This document shows, piece by piece, positions 1-13,643 of a stretch of 64,000 nucleotides of DNA. The translations under genes and the position numbers were made by a program. Every line of letters starts with the position of its first letter. Positions within the stretch are counted from its first letter, which is position 1. The notes below the pieces were generated by a model that did not search any database, was not told the origin of the DNA, and saw only the letters and a list, made by a program, of their open reading frames with translations. The DNA comes from Monarcha castaneiventris obscurior (Eukaryota; Chordata; Aves; Passeriformes; Monarchidae): the NCBI GenBank assembly GCA_026261815.1, contig JAMPIT010000510.1, positions 15,410,001-15,474,000 of the forward strand, written 5' to 3'.

Positions 1-2837
1 GTCAAGGCTAGAGCTTGAAATTGGTATTAATGGCTTCCACAGGAAAGTGCATGCAAGCTCTGTGAAACTGGAAAACATCCCAACGGGGAACTGGAGGGAG
101 AAACAAATGAGAAAATAAGGAAGAAGATGAAACATTCTTTAATGATATCCTGAAAAAGAAAGGAAAAATTCTGTCTCCTTGGGGGCATGGTCCTTTGGGG
201 AAAATGTAAGCACAGCTACATACTCTTCCAGCAAACATCTTCTTTACTACTACATGCTCTGAGATTACTTTCAAGTCGGCTGCTTCCCAGGAGCTAAGCA
301 CTAAGTGAGTCCCCTTGATGTGCTTGGATGTTTTGACAGGCGTGGGTGCTCCCAGGGGGAATCAAGCAGGACCCTCCAGGCAGCTGGGGCTACACCCTGC
401 AACTGCTGACTGCGGAGAGAGGGTTCTGGTTGTGCCCCAGCCAGGCTGAAGGCATCCATGGGCCATGTGGTGGACACAGGCACCTCACCCACACCTCAGT
501 ACCCCTGGTACACTGAAACTCAGAGGGTGCTCAGGAGTCTTTCATTTATTGACTTTGTTTTTTGGAGAGAGGTGATGGGCTGATTCAGTACATCAGGTCG
601 TGTGTTTTTCTGTTCACAGGAGGTGTTAGATGAGATACAGGGTGGAGCTCAGACTCGTGAAGCTTTGGTGGGTGAGTTAATACGCAGTAACACTGCTCTA
701 GTGAATTTTGGGCACCAAAGGAAGGAAAGAAAAAAGAAATCTATGCAGCAGAGCATCTTTCAGAGGCTCCTTATGAAAACAGGCCATCTGGCTTCACTGC
801 AGCGCATTTGTTAACTCTCCAGCCTACTACTGCTCCCCTGCTGGGTGACACATGCTGAATCTGTCACACAACTAGGACAAAATTATAAATAAACAATGCT
901 GCATTCAAATAAAACAGAACTTTCCCTCAGTAGGCTTACAGAAAGAAAAACGAAGTCAAGAGGCAAATCCTTGTTCTTTTGTGTGCAGGATAGTAGGTCC
1001 CTTGTTCAGCACTGGAAAGAATACATGGATCTCTCCCTGGAGGAAGGTGCCTTTTGTTGAGTGCTGCTCCACGTAAGCGTTGCAGATGCAGACTCAAAGG
1101 CATAATTGACAGTGACCACTTGGGCTTTTTGGGATTTCAACCACTGTCATGGGCCTGTTTTCCTCTTCACTGGCATGTGGTGAGAAACAGCTTGTAGTGC
1201 TCCAGGGTTTAAGAGAAATGAAGGCACTGGGGAAGCAGAGAGGTGAAGTCTAATACCAAGTTACCAGGAAAAATGGGAAGGAGAGTGGGAGATTCCAGTA
1301 AAGCAGCTGGAATATGGGATTGAACTTGCATCGTTGTTTGTGGGGATTTTGTATGCTGTCTAAGATAGTGAGCAATCCTCTCCTTTTTTCTTAAATAATC
1401 AGAGATCTTCTCCAGCATCGAGAGACTTGTGCATATGAGAAACCCATCTGAACTGCAAAATCTGTGTAAGCTAAGATGCAACACAAATATTTAGGACTTC
1501 TCCACTCTCGGTCATGGCCCCGCTCAGAAAGAAAGCTGAAGAAAACTTACATGCCAGGTCCCTGGCAGTCAATTAAATCCATAAACCAGGCTTTGTATGC
1601 CTGTGAACTGTATGACAGTGCAGTGATAGTTCATACTGACACCTCCTGGGAAAGACAGAGGAAGCTTTCCATGGGCTCGCGAGTCAAAAGGCCATGTTAA
1701 CATTGGCTGCAAGCCACCATTCTCTGTAAGCAAAAGCTTTCTCTAGGCTGAAAAGGTAACAGGCCACACTAACTGGGATATTCTTCTATTTTTTTCATTC
1801 CTTAAGTCTCTATCATTCAATGCCTGAACAAATAATATTGTGAAATGGTGCAAAATTGTTGCAAGCTAGGTTTCCCAGTGGAGGTGGCACATTTGCACAG
1901 ACTGCAATGTTCAAAGGCCAAAAGCTGGGTTGTTAAAAGATTAAAGACTTCTTCTATTTCAATCTTCAAAAAACAAACACCCAATCAGTCTGGTTTTGCC
2001 CAGTTCAGCGTTCTGCCACTTATTTGAAGTCACAGTATACAAATGGAATTGCTTCGGATTCATGTTCATGGGAGTAAGAGATAAGCTGGGCTCACGGGGG
2101 TGAACAGATGTGACCTGAGGCATAATTAGGGTCGGGGTATGTGTGAATGTGGATGTGTATGTGCAAAACACATGGCTAGGAATCCTCTCCTCCACACACA
2201 CAACCCCATAGAGGTGTCACACTCACAAAAGGCTGTTTCAGTTGTTTAAAAATAGGAAATTAGGAAGAAATCTGTAGGACCTACTGAGACTGCTGTGCCA
2301 TCCCATGGAAAATCCCAGCTGCTTTCAGAGCAGTGTGCCATCAAAAGGGATGGCCTGCTACTCTACCCAGTACTGGCTCCGGGTTTCTGCCCACTAAAGC
2401 TGATCACAAGGTCACAGAGAAAATGGAAAGGTCATGATTGTACAAGCAGTCCTGGGAAAGTCAGGGGAGAGAGGCAGGACTGGTGCTATTGGCAACACAC
2501 AGGACTTTGATGGACACAAGGCTTTTGTAGGCTGTCACCCTCATTTTGACCTCTTTTAGACCCATTTGTTTCAGGAGAAACTCCCACAGGGTCACTGGAA
2601 TGACACATTCATCCAAGCTTCCCAGAAAACCCTTGGCCGGGTTAACCCATGCCCAAGCACCAAGAGCACACCCCATGCCCAAGTTTCAGATGAACATTTT
2701 TTAATACTAGCCATTCTTCAAAATTTCTGTAAAACTCAGACTTGGAAACATCACAAGCTCCCTCCCACACTGAAAATCTTCAAAGACTATAATAAAAAAT
2801 CTGGTAAGGACTGTACATCTCCCCATTGCCTATATTA
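1..2837. other. Non-coding stretch, no recognised gene
   Basis: All open frames here are shorter than 100 codons and none shows a recognisable domain. Composition is ordinary, moderately AT-rich vertebrate intergenic or intronic DNA. The only structured item is the splice-bounded segment at 620-671. I see no RNA gene and no transposon signature before the CR1 that begins near 2,838. Confidence 0.6.
620..671 (+). other. Exon-like segment bounded by splice consensus
   Basis: A pyrimidine-rich run ending in TTCACAG at 613-619 forms a good acceptor, and GTGAGT at 672-677 a strong donor. The 52 bases between them have one frame open throughout, beginning EVLDEIQGGAQTREALV. I do not recognise the peptide. 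It could be a single exon of a gene or lncRNA extending beyond the window, or chance. No matching neighbouring exon was found on the same strand. Confidence 0.25.
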
Positions 2838-3320
2838 GAAGTTCTGCATCCAGCTCTGGGGTCCCCAGCATAAGCAGGACATAAATGTGTTGTGGTGAGC
2901 CCAAAGGAGGGCCATCATGTTGGTTAGAAGGGTGGAACACATCTCCTATGAGGAAAGGCTAAGAGAATTTTGTTTGTTCAGACTGGGAAAGAGGTGGCTT
3001 TGGCGTGGCCTAATTGTGACCTTCCAGTACCTGAAGCAGGTCTACAATGAGGCTGGAGAGGGGCATTTTACAGGAACATGTAGTGACAGGAGAGGGGAGA
3101 ATGGGTTCAAACTGAGAGTAGGTTTAGTTTAGATACTAGGAAAAAAATTCTACAGTGTGAGTGTGGTGAGGCACTGGAACAGGTTGCCCAGAGAAGTTGT
3201 AGATGCCCTGTTCCTGGAAGTGTTCAAGGCCAGGTGGGATGGGACTCTGAGCATCCTGATCTAGTGAAAGGTGTCCCTGTCCATGGCAGGGGGTTGGAAC
3301 GAGGTGATCTTTAAGGAAAT
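2838..3320 (+). mobile_element. CR1 LINE, 5'-truncated 3' end
   Basis: The sequence follows the CR1 ORF2 C-terminus and 3' UTR, including the segments for the capped-helix-like tail (frame 2,917-3,132 contains VEHISYEERLREFCLFRLGK) and the GGCACTGGAACAGGTTGCCC block. It ends near the usual GGAAC-AGGTGATCTTTAAGG motif at about 3,296-3,315. 5' truncation is the normal fate of CR1 copies. Several stops and small changes mark it as an old, dead copy. The exact right edge is uncertain because the terminal 8-bp repeats are not clear. Confidence 0.85.
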
Positions 3321-6300
3321 ATTCAGACCTGCAGGTGATGAGGCACATTGATAGGGAACAAGTTGCTCGTCTCCAGGAAACAAAGCAGAGTGGGCAAAGG
3401 GGAGCCTGGGCAGGAGCAGAACTGGAGCACAAAGCCTACAGTACAGGGCAATAAATACGTTTTAACTTTAACCAGATACTGAAAAAAAAAAAAAAAATCT
3501 GCTCCACTTTAAGCACACAGAAGTGTCTTGCAAAAGCCAAGAATGACCATGCTCTTCAACAATGTGACAATCAAATGGCTCATTCTGCACTTGGGTACCT
3601 CCACAGCCACCATCAGGTCCTGGAGAAACAGTGTAGTTCTTTTGGACTGGTGTGCTCACATCCCAAAAAGGGGTTTCAATACAGCCCTTTGAACCATCAC
3701 TTGTCACTTGGACCAAAGAGGATTTGTCCCACTGACTCCTTGAGACTCTCCCTGCTAATAGGAGCAGCATTTGAGCACAGCACTGAGCAGAAGCTCAGAT
3801 CCAGCAAAGCGTGTTCTGGGATGTGTGTGCACAATTAAACCCATGCTCTGACTGGGGCTCCTTGTGTGCCTCCTGCTGCTGCCAGGGAGTGTCACTGACA
3901 GGAATTCATTCGGTTTTCCCACAAGGAGCCAGGACTCAAACTTCCCCTGAACTGTTGTGAGTGTGGCAGCACTTGCCCCACTCTTGCATACCAGACAAGC
4001 CAGGCAGCAGCTCCTGTCACTGCTGGAGTTTTATTTCTTTACCACACCAGAGGCTCCTTGCGTGCAGCCTGGCTGCCGAGAGCCAAGGCTGCTTTCCATT
4101 ATTCAGGTCAGAGTTCGCTCTCTGGTCTGTGGGGAATCAGACTACAGGATCAAACACTTCTCTCTGTTTGGCATTGCTCCAACAGACATGCAAGGGAGTT
4201 TTGTTTGTGTAGAGACAGATTTGTCCCTGGGTTCCCCCCGGGAAAGCTGCACAGCATGCTCTGGAAACCATGAGCAACAGGCATTCTTTTTGGAGTCAAT
4301 TACATTTGCCAGATTTAATTTATTCAAATAAGAAACATATTCATCCATTTCCCACTATACATTGTTTATAAAATCAGTGGCGCAGCATCTCCAGAAAGTC
4401 GTGAGCCAACTGCTGCACATGACCTGCTCTGGGATTCAGGCTGCAACAGGAAACTGGGCTCGGAGTAAGAATTTTCTCTTAAATGAACTTTTGTAACTGG
4501 ATCTAAATTGTGAAATATTTGGATATTGAGCAATGGAAGAATGTGGAACATAAACAATATCAACTTTTTCCTTTGAGCATTAGCAAGCTTCAGCAAGCAG
4601 GCTGGATTCTGCTGTGGTACAGGGCACACAGGGAGACTGGTGTGGAAGCAGGGCTTGTTGGGGTGCCTTTGTCACATGCTGGTTAGATTGCACTCCTTGC
4701 TTCCTGGTAGCCATTCCTCTAGTTATTATTGTGGGTGAAGCATTTGCAAGTGAAAATCAATAACAGTGCCTTTTGCTCCTCAAGTCTCCATGACAATATA
4801 TTCTTTCCTGCCTATGATTTTGCTAGGAAGTAGGATTTGACTGCTCACAGGGTGGGTTTGTGTCATCCACCACATCTGGACGTTCTGCTAAGAGAAACCT
4901 AATTTAATCAGGGATTACTTGAATGTCCTACTGAGCCCCACTAGGATTTGACTTGCAGGCAAAGAAAAGAGGGCATGCTCTTTATTGGCTCTAATTCAGT
5001 AATGGCCCAAAGCTGCAGGGAATCAGCTCAGACCTCAACAAAATATATTGCTGCTTCACCAAAGCCAGCAGAAGAACACCATGCCCTTCTGGAAGCAATT
5101 CTGAGCCAGAAGCTCAGTACAATAAAGAAAGCCCTTTTTTTTTTTTATTCCAAGTAGCATCCATAAACCTTTTACTACAAATGGTGCAGATTTTTGAATT
5201 ATACAAATTATACCTATCAACAGTAGCTCTGATCTGTTCAAGGGTGGCTTGACAAGAAAAGCCTCAAGCAAGAGTGGGACTCCACACTGCTTGGAAGATG
5301 AGACTGAGTTAAAAAAAATCTCTTCAGCCAGGCTCAGTGCCACAGCTTGAAACCAGTTGTGAGTTTAGTGTCATCACAGAGCTGCAATGACATCTTTAAA
5401 TAGTGCACTGACCTTCAGGATGGTCTTCCCAAGGATTCCTCCCCCTTATCCTCCATCCCCTGTAATGGTCTGCATGGTCACTCTGGCCCACAAGTCTATC
5501 CACTTCACCCTCACTATCCCTAAGGAGTAGTAAATCAGCAATGATGAAGAGGATGTGGCTGTGCCACTGTGCAGCTGTAATTCAGTGAGCTCTGAGGACA
5601 CTGACATGTAAACTGGGCAGAAAAGATCCCACTGGAGACATGCCACCCCTGAGGTGCCTGAGATCCCATGAGGGTTATGGCTGTCCTGAAGCCCCTTCAC
5701 AATGAATCCATTGGGATTGCCATTAGGAGCTAAGTGGAAGCTGGTGTGGGCACACCACTGAGCCAGAGCCCCAGCTTATATGTCCATGATATGTGTAGGT
5801 CAGAAGCATGCTTAAATTTAAAACGTCACCTCAAACAAACCTGGGAGCAAACTGATCGTGATTCTTCACTGATTCGCTTCATACTGATTCACCCAGGCTC
5901 AAGATTAACACAGAACTCAATCCATTGCTTTTCTTGCATCTGAACCTCAAGGAGCTCTAATCCCAAAGAGCTTGTGTCCAAGTGTACTATAAGAGACAAA
6001 GGGGTGAGGACACATGAGCAGTGAACCCTAGAGATGGATCCCATGAGCAATGGCCTCAGCAGTTTCCCAGCCTGTCTCTGGGACACTGCGGTGCAGAGCG
6101 TGAAGGAGCAAGTGCAAGTTTGCAGATACAAGGGGAGAAATCCTTCCCAGCCGAGAGGCAGCATGAAAACCCATGGCTGGGCTCTTTGTGGAGACACGCA
6201 CAGGTGAGAATGTGCAGATGCCGACCATCAAACCTGGACTGGATGCAACTCCCTCATGCCTGAAATTAGGCAGCGGCTGAAGAGCTTTGGCAAGGCTGTG

Positions 6301-7275
6301 GACTACAGCTGTACAAACTGGAGGAAGAAGTCTCATTGAGATCTCACAACACTTTAGCTTTCAGCTTCCAAGCATACTTATTCTCATCTCTTCATTCAAC
6401 TCATTCTCAGAGAGTTGAGGGGTGGCACTGATTTAGGTTCTCCCATCTCCACTCACCATGTATTTGCCTCTGCCACACCTAAGCACTCCGCCCCGAGCCA
6501 GCAAACCACTGCTGCATGTTTATTTTTAAGCAGGTGAGCAGTCCCATTACCTTTGTGATTCTTGTATGGTACATTCTTAAATGGATCTACTGTTACCACA
6601 GTTCTCTCTATAACTTTTCATCTCATTTATTTTCCTGTCAGTTCCTGGCCTTTTCCCCTAACCCTCTCAGTTTTCTGATAACATATGTAATTTTAAGTGT
6701 TATGTCTTTTTGCTTCTCCAAGCTTGTATGTGCATAGACCTTTAATTCACAGGGAAAGGGTATCCAATAATTAGCCAGTATTGCAGTATCCTTTCCTTCT
6801 TTCTTGTTAAGGGAAGACAGATCTCTGTTTCATAAACCTACACCATCGTTATGGTACTCCAGAATGTACTCATTAAGAAGAATTATACAGACAATTAAAG
6901 ACTGTCATTTAATTTCTCCTTTTTATTCATGGTTAAGAATGTGAATGAACTAAACATGTAAGTTAATGACACGTTTTTGTATGGATGTTTTGTCTACCAT
7001 ATTTTGCCAGACAGCTTCCCTGTTGCAAGAAACACTGAAATTAATTATCTTATTTTCCTCATTAGTTATCACAGATGAATAATTTCTAGATGTTTAACAG
7101 ATCTGATATGGATAGAGCAACTAAATTTCATACCCAGCATGACAATACTCAACAGAGATACTGTCTGGTAGTGATGCCATGATGATTTTTTGCCTTTTCT
7201 TTTATACCCATTACATCTTTTTACAACTTCTCTATTCTTAGTGTTTTTTAGCCTACATTCTTGGAGTTTTTTGTT
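3321..7275. other. Non-coding stretch with an A16 tract
   Basis: No gene is recognised. An AATAAA at 3,450-3,455 precedes a run of 16 A at 3,482-3,497, reported separately. The open frames in this block, the longest 124 codons near 3,957-4,331, overlap each other in several frames and show no domain, so I treat them as chance. The rest is ordinary unique sequence. Confidence 0.55.
3450..3497 (+). repeat. Poly(A) tract preceded by AATAAA
   Basis: An AATAAA hexamer lies 26 bases upstream of an uninterrupted A16 run. That spacing matches a polyadenylated transcript end and would suit a retrocopy. The 130 bases between the CR1 end and the hexamer match nothing I recognise. A plain A microsatellite is the alternative. 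Confidence 0.35.
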
Positions 7276-7612
7276 AAGCTAGGAGACTAAACATTTTAGA
7301 GGTTTTGTAGTTAGGGATCAACATGCCCCAGGCCACAAGGTCCTCTCCAGAACACATTTTTTAAACTAAGATAGAACCATCCAGGGGAAGGCTCCTTGGG
7401 GAGGGGGGCTCACTCGAGCCTCTCATTGGGGAATTCATTATAGATATGCTAATTAGTAACACCTATAATGTTATACCAGATCTTTTGGGGGGAATTTGCG
7501 GTGTGCATTTCAGTGCATTTGACCTGGACGTGGTGCACCGAAGGATCCTTAAAATAAATACCAAGGTAAAATCCCTTTTTCCCTTCTAACCGTGTTTGAC
7601 TCTTAATTTTAA
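7276..7612 (+). mobile_element. Solo LTR-like segment
   Basis: The segment carries the block GATATGCTAATTAGTAACAC (about 7,442-7,461), a downstream TATA-like TTATAC, and AATAAA at 7,553-7,558 about 55 bases before the apparent end. The same order (GATATACTAATTA, TTATAAAA, ATTAAA or AATAAA) occurs in two other LTR-like pieces, at 37,200-37,423 and 55,740-55,928. The left edge (TGTTAAGCTAGG) is a guess and no target duplication was found. No internal retroviral sequence flanks it, so it is probably a solo LTR. Confidence 0.5.
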
Positions 7613-8210
7613 GACCAGGAAAAGGCATCAGTAGGAGGATGTTTTTGTTTGTGCATTCAGCCTTGCCTCCACTGATCTAAAATTAGATCTTCCCTGGACT
7701 TCAGTGTTGTATAAAACCTGGGCTGAAAATAGGAGCCAGTGTCTCTTTGGTGTCTGGCGACCACCCTTGAGCCAGGTTTTCTGATAACATGTTGAAGCTT
7801 CCTTCCTATCACAGACTAAGATGCCCATATCCATCCCTCTCTGCCATTTTACCCCTAATCCTGATCTGTGCCTGATGTTTCCCAGGTCTCTTAATGCATA
7901 AAAAGCATTGACTTTGCAGGTCACTACCCCAGAATATTCTTCTTCCACGTAGTTACTCAGTTGACTTGCAATCTTGCTGCTGTTTCCAATTGCAATCCTG
8001 AAGTTCGTAAACTCTTCCACTGCATTGCAGCATGCAAAGAAATTTCCTTCCTCCCCCCACCCTCCCCCACCACCATTTTTCAGGTGCTCACACCTGTCCA
8101 CTAGAAGAACTGAAAGAATAGGTTTGCTTACAACAACAAGTACTCAGACCTGCTCCATACAAAAGTAACAACAGGATGGTTTTGTGACCATTAGTCCAGG
8201 CATGGAGGAC

Positions 8211-8296
8211 GCCAGTCTGGACACCAGACTGGCTACCAACAGGAGGCAAATGGCCAGAAAAGTGGCCAGAAAAGTGGTTGCTGGAGTCCAGACTGG
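8211..8296. repeat. Perfect hairpin plus 12-bp tandem repeat
   Basis: GCCAGTCTGG (8,211-8,220) and CCAGACTGGC (8,224-8,233) are exact reverse complements separated by ACA, giving a 10-bp stem with a 3-base loop. A 12-bp unit TGGCCAGAAAAG then occurs twice in tandem (8,251-8,274). CCAGACTGG appears a third time at 8,288-8,296. No function is evident. Confidence 0.8.
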
Positions 8297-10769
8297 TGGA
8301 AAGCTCTGTAGTTTGGCCATATATCAAGTATACACACTTTGTGGATCAGAAATAGAAGCGACAGTAATAAATTCCCTAACAACATTGTGCATGAATTCCA
8401 ATGGCTGTTTTATTTGGGGTTTTTAAATTTATTTTAAAGTAAATCTTCATTTCCTTGCCAGAGCTATGCCAATTTTTTGTTCTGTAAGATTTCAGTTTCT
8501 TTTAGGAAGTACTGTGAAGATGAATAATGGGATCCCTGGTGTGTGGATTCTGTGGCATTATATTTTACAGCTAATGACCAGATCAGTTTCTACACTGATT
8601 TCATTATTTACTCTTACTATTACTATTTACTCCCTAGCCATGCTATATGAAGCAGGCATCCAGGGTCAAGAAGTGCTAGCTGGGGAGGGTAATATGTGCC
8701 TTTCTCAGCCCACTCATTAAATCTACCCTTTTAAAATTACTTATGGATAGTTTATCAAGGAGCGCCCAGTGAGAGGTCTGGGAAAGACGGTTTCAAGCAC
8801 TGTATTTGCTCATTCAGTGCTTCCTGCCTGGACTCGGCTGTGTTGAGAAGCAGCAGAGGTGACTCAGAGGTTTGGACATGGCTTGTAATTTCAGTTCACA
8901 CAACCCACAGGCACATGACTTCTTTTTCCACATTATTACTGAGTTATGCTACAACGAATCTTAATGACCCACAATGAAACACTTCCCTCCACCGAGCAAG
9001 GAAAACCACTGTCCACAAATTCCCCATTTTCTTTCTCTTGCCTCTATTAAAATAATCAATCACGTGGGGGAAAAGCACACACAGGCTTGCTGTGAGGTCA
9101 CAGTGAAATGATACATCACAAAGGCCATAAAAACACTATAAACATGAAAGTACCAGTAGCATTAAAAAAAAAAAGCCCTCTAGAAAATAAACCAGAGAAG
9201 AAGTGAGAACCTCCACTGACACACAGTATTAGTATTTGCCAGGTGAGGGACTTCAGCAGGGAGCACAAGGGCTGTGCAGGAGCGTTTTTGGTGGTCAGGA
9301 GGAAAGCTGCAGGTGATGCTGGAGAGATGGAAAGCCTTTGTCCCATGTTGAGAGAAGGCATGCTGCAGCCTCACCAGGGCTGGCACAGCTCCTGGCATCC
9401 TCCACCAAATGGTGGTGTCAGTGCAAGTGATGGCTGTGTGTGTCTCGTGTCACCCAGGAGGGTCCCAAAGGACATAACCAGGAAAGCTGTTGCCTGATGC
9501 TCACGTTATTTCTCACCTTAACATCTCCATGCACTAGTAAGCCAACTTTTCTGCTAGGCTCGCAGAGAATTGCAGCACCCAGGCTTAGTGAGCACAAGTG
9601 CCCATTGTTGTTGAAGTAGGTCAGGGAAGAGCAAGCTGCCAGGTTGGATATGCTGTGCCAGTGCAGGTGAAATCTGTTCCTCTCCCAGCTCCTGCTGTTC
9701 CCAGGAAAGGCACAGAGGACACTCACAAGTCAGCTTCTGACAGTGCTGTGCTGCTGCCAAATGATCTTCCTCCACAGGCACAGGCAAGGTCAGAAAAGGG
9801 AGTGAAGGTGTTTGCTGGAAGCAGAGGTGGTCACTGCCTCTGATCTGGGGCTTCTCAAAGAGAACCCTGAGTCTGGAGGATTGACACTGCATTGTGCAGT
9901 CCAGAAGGATTTGTCCAAGTGCCTGCAATCAGAGCCATGCTCACTTCCCAGGGATGGGGCAGCGGGGCCCTGCTGTCCCTGTCTGCCTGCCGAGTTCTGC
10001 CACTCCACACAGCTCTGGCATGGAGTCTGCCTGCCTCAGCACCGCAGGGGAATTGGACTGGACAGTCTGCAAAACAAAAAAACATATGGTACACCACTGC
10101 AGTGACAATGCATTCAAATGCCCACACTCAGATGAGAAAATATTTTATTTGCTGATGGAAATACCATTTTCTTCTGTACTCTAGGCCTGTCTCACATAAT
10201 TCAGAGGTTAAGATGGAAATAATCCAGGGGACTGGTATAACCTAATATTACCAGAGCCAGAGATAGAATTTCATGCATGGAAAAGAAAATTGATTCTATC
10301 TAAATATATTTCTTCTTATAAACCTGGTTCTTCTCCAGTAGGCCTTGAGGAAAGCAGGAATAATATTAGAACAAATCTCTCTATTGCAGCTGCTGACTCG
10401 AAGTGCTAGGTCAGAAATATTTAGTAAGATAGCCTTTAAAGCATGAAAGTGCACAGCAGTTTAAAAACATATATAATAAGTAACAGGACATGATATTTGC
10501 AATAATTTCTTTATTACATCATATTTCATCACTTGCTCTAATTGAGTTTTGCAGTTTTGATCATGTCTGCTTTCTAATTTTCTCCCTCTAGTCCATCAAG
10601 AAAAAAGGATGATATGGTAGCAAGAATAAAATTAAGATTCTGTGGCTATGTAAATAGCTGGAAATTAGCATGGACTAAGTTACAAATAAATACAAATATG
10701 CATGATTTACAGGAAGGAGAAAATGTACTCATAATGCAAACTGCAGCAAAATTTCTGATCATAGTATAA

Positions 10770-10796
10770 CCCTGGAGTGTTAAACCCCTGGAGTGT
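10770..10796. repeat. Two-copy short tandem repeat, period 16
   Basis: CCCTGGAGTGT occurs at 10,770-10,780 and again at 10,786-10,796. It is probably a local duplication. Confidence 0.6.
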
Positions 10797-13643
10797 GGAA
10801 CTCTAACAGGAATAGGCAACAAAGTTCACTCTGTGAAAAGAGTTTTAATTTAAGAAATACAGAAGCAGAGGAGAAACTACTGATGAAATGATAATGCATC
10901 CCCAAAGGAACTTCTACTGGGGATAAACTAAAAGGAGTTAACTGTTTGGATGGAATCCAAATAAACTTTATGTTTCATATTACTTGTTTCTTTTTGCACC
11001 GGGGAAAAAAAAAGCCAATCAGAGTTTTTACCTTATTAATGGAAATCAATTAGAAACAGTCCAAAAATCAAATAGAAGCCAAGTGAAATGCAGAGCTGAC
11101 TAGAAGCTCTGAAGGAAATGTTCTTTGTTTTAACTAGGCTATTAGAAAACAAAATATAGAAGCAGTAAGAGCTTCAAAGAAATGCAGTGGACCAGGTCCA
11201 AATCCTAGCAACACACTGGGCTGGAAAAGATTCACTGGACCGTCTAATTTATTTAACACTTTCAATTCCTAGAAGTGCACCAGTTATAAAAAGTACAGCA
11301 CATATTAAAAACCACACTGCATTTCCTTGGAATTTATGAATGGCTGATAAATTTGAGCTCCTATTTTCCATTCAAAAACTACTTAGTATAACCAGAAGCT
11401 AAATAGTTTGGGTTACTCAAAGCGGGGGAATGCAAACAAAAGAAATCTTGGGCGCTGAAAGATTAAGAATGGCCATTGAAAAAAAGAAGTTACTCATACA
11501 ATTTTATGTTTAATTCTGCTAGATATTTCTTTGTTTCTTGTAAATGCAAGTTTTGTCCTAGTTCTAAGGGTAAGATGCTGAAGTTAAGGTACAGACCCTC
11601 TGCAAGACAGAACTAGCATCACTCTATGATGTCCCACACTGTCAGAGCCAACTCCCAGTGTGAATCCTGAGATGGGGTGTGAAAAGGAGGGAAGAAATGC
11701 TTCAGCTTTCCTGCCAAGGTGTCTAAAGGCAATAGAGAAGAAGTCTTCTCCTCTTCCATTCCTCAGTGACTTTTCCTGCTTCCCTCCTGCTGCATCCTCT
11801 GCACCTGCAGGAAGGTGGCTTCTAGTATCTCAAGGCTCAAAACTCCATCCCCTTAGGAAAGAAAGCAGGAGCTAATTCTCAACCAGTGTAAACTGGCTTG
11901 GGTGCACTGGTTTCACTGGGTTTACACAAACAAAGCCAACAAACTGTAGAGGATACAGAGCATTTCAAATCCTTTAAAAACATTTTGAAAAGGTAGCAAA
12001 CTTATAGACACATGGTATGTATGAAGAGGGTGAAGTCTGAGGATGAAGATGACTCAATGGGAAAACAGCCCAGAGAGCAGTGGGGTCAGGAAACACACCT
12101 CATGCATACACACAGGGATGTACCCACACATCCACACATCTGTTTTCTGTGTTACTGATAGAACCATGTCTGCTTTGAGCTCAGGTGGGGATATGAGCTC
12201 AAGTGACCTTAATTCCCCTCAAAGGGAGCAAACTGTGTACCATGATCCAGGAATCAGCCAGAACCTGATGCACTGGGCTTTACCCAGCAACCTGGAAAGC
12301 TGTGACTGGCTCTCAGGGCCCCACTGATGGCCAGCAGGACAGAGGAAAGGGGAAACTTGCACAGTCTGCAGACGAACAGGAGCCTTTCCTCTCTATTGCT
12401 GCCAAGCCAGCACTTTTCATCAACATCCAATCAGCGCCAGAAATTCCTTAAAAGAAAAAGAAGCTCTTTGGAGCAGAGTCCTTTTGTGTATCATCCCAGA
12501 GCACAAAAGGGCCCCAGCTCTCAGGGGGGTCTCTTAGGTACTGGCTCAGTATCACAAACTGCCATAATGAAAATAATTTATAGTATTATTTTTGTAAGTA
12601 GGGATTTTCCCTGTCTTTCTCTCCCTCTGGAACTTGCCAGTTTAGAGGAGAAGACAATGGCTTCTTCGTTACTGCCGGAAAAGCAGAAAAAGACAAAAGA
12701 TTTTTTGTTGTTGTTGTTATTGGAGGAGATACCAAAGAAATGAAAAAGTGTTTATATTCCCATAGGCCTTTCTGTAGCTGTGAGCATCTCAAAGGCGAGA
12801 CAGGAGCTTGGAGAATACACAGAGATGCAAAATCCAGGCTCAGCTTTATCCTCTCTGCTGTGCAGAGACAAAGCACCAGTCAAAATATCTGTATCAGTGA
12901 GTGTTTGCATGTACAGGTGAAAGCAAGAGAGATAAGAAGATGCAGGGAAATAGAAAAAGAGAGAGAGAGAGAAAATGGATGGCTACTTGGGAGGGACTAG
13001 AAAAGCGAAAAAGAGATAGATTTAGTCACAATAAATTTTGTTATAACTGGTGCAAATATTTCACTTATAAAACTTTGGTTGAAAAATTATATTAAAAAAC
13101 AAATGTTTAGAAAAGAGGAATTTCAGTATTTACCTTCTTTTCAATGCAGCCTAAACACTCGATTCTATCTTGGAATTTAAGTTTTACTCCTGTCACAGAG
13201 TAGAAAGCAGGAAAAAGTCTAACAGATAATGAAATGAAGGAGAAAAGAAGCTGTAACATAAATAAAGGGGGGGAAATGCAAATCTGAAAGTTTTGATAAT
13301 TTCTTGTTTCTGACAAAATGCATATATCATTGAGCGAAAGAAATGTTCCTGTTAAAAACTAACATTACTCTCAATTATCCTGAACAGTGCCAGGCTCATT
13401 TTTCAATGACATCTTGTTATTATTATATATTACATTCATTACAGGAGAGCCCAGAGGTTCTCAAGCTTCTGTCATGCTGAGTAAGTACAATATTTAGGAA
13501 AGATTATCCTCATCTTAAAGAACTGACAATTTAACTAGGGACAGGATGCAGCAAGCAGGAAAAGAACATAAGAGAAGATGGAGAGGAGGAATAAGGAAAG
13601 GGACCATGGTGAGAACATCTGTAGCCCAGCTGTAGGGATTTAC

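Larger units (their letters stand above)
7613..13643. other. Non-coding stretch, minor repeats only
   Basis: No gene is recognised. The longest open frame (157 codons, minus, 7,628-8,101) is glycine-rich at one end and has no domain. The block holds a hairpin and short tandem repeats at 8,211-8,296 and a 16-bp period repeat at 10,770-10,796. From about 10,200 to 11,600 it is notably AT-rich with few open frames. I see no transposon signature. Confidence 0.5.

Noticed and set aside
3957..4331. Overlapping open frames in three phases
   Set aside because: Several frames are open together, which reflects a low stop-codon density and not selection on one.
7628..8101. 157-codon minus-strand open frame
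   Set aside because: No domain, no splice or promoter context, and a glycine run from simple sequence.
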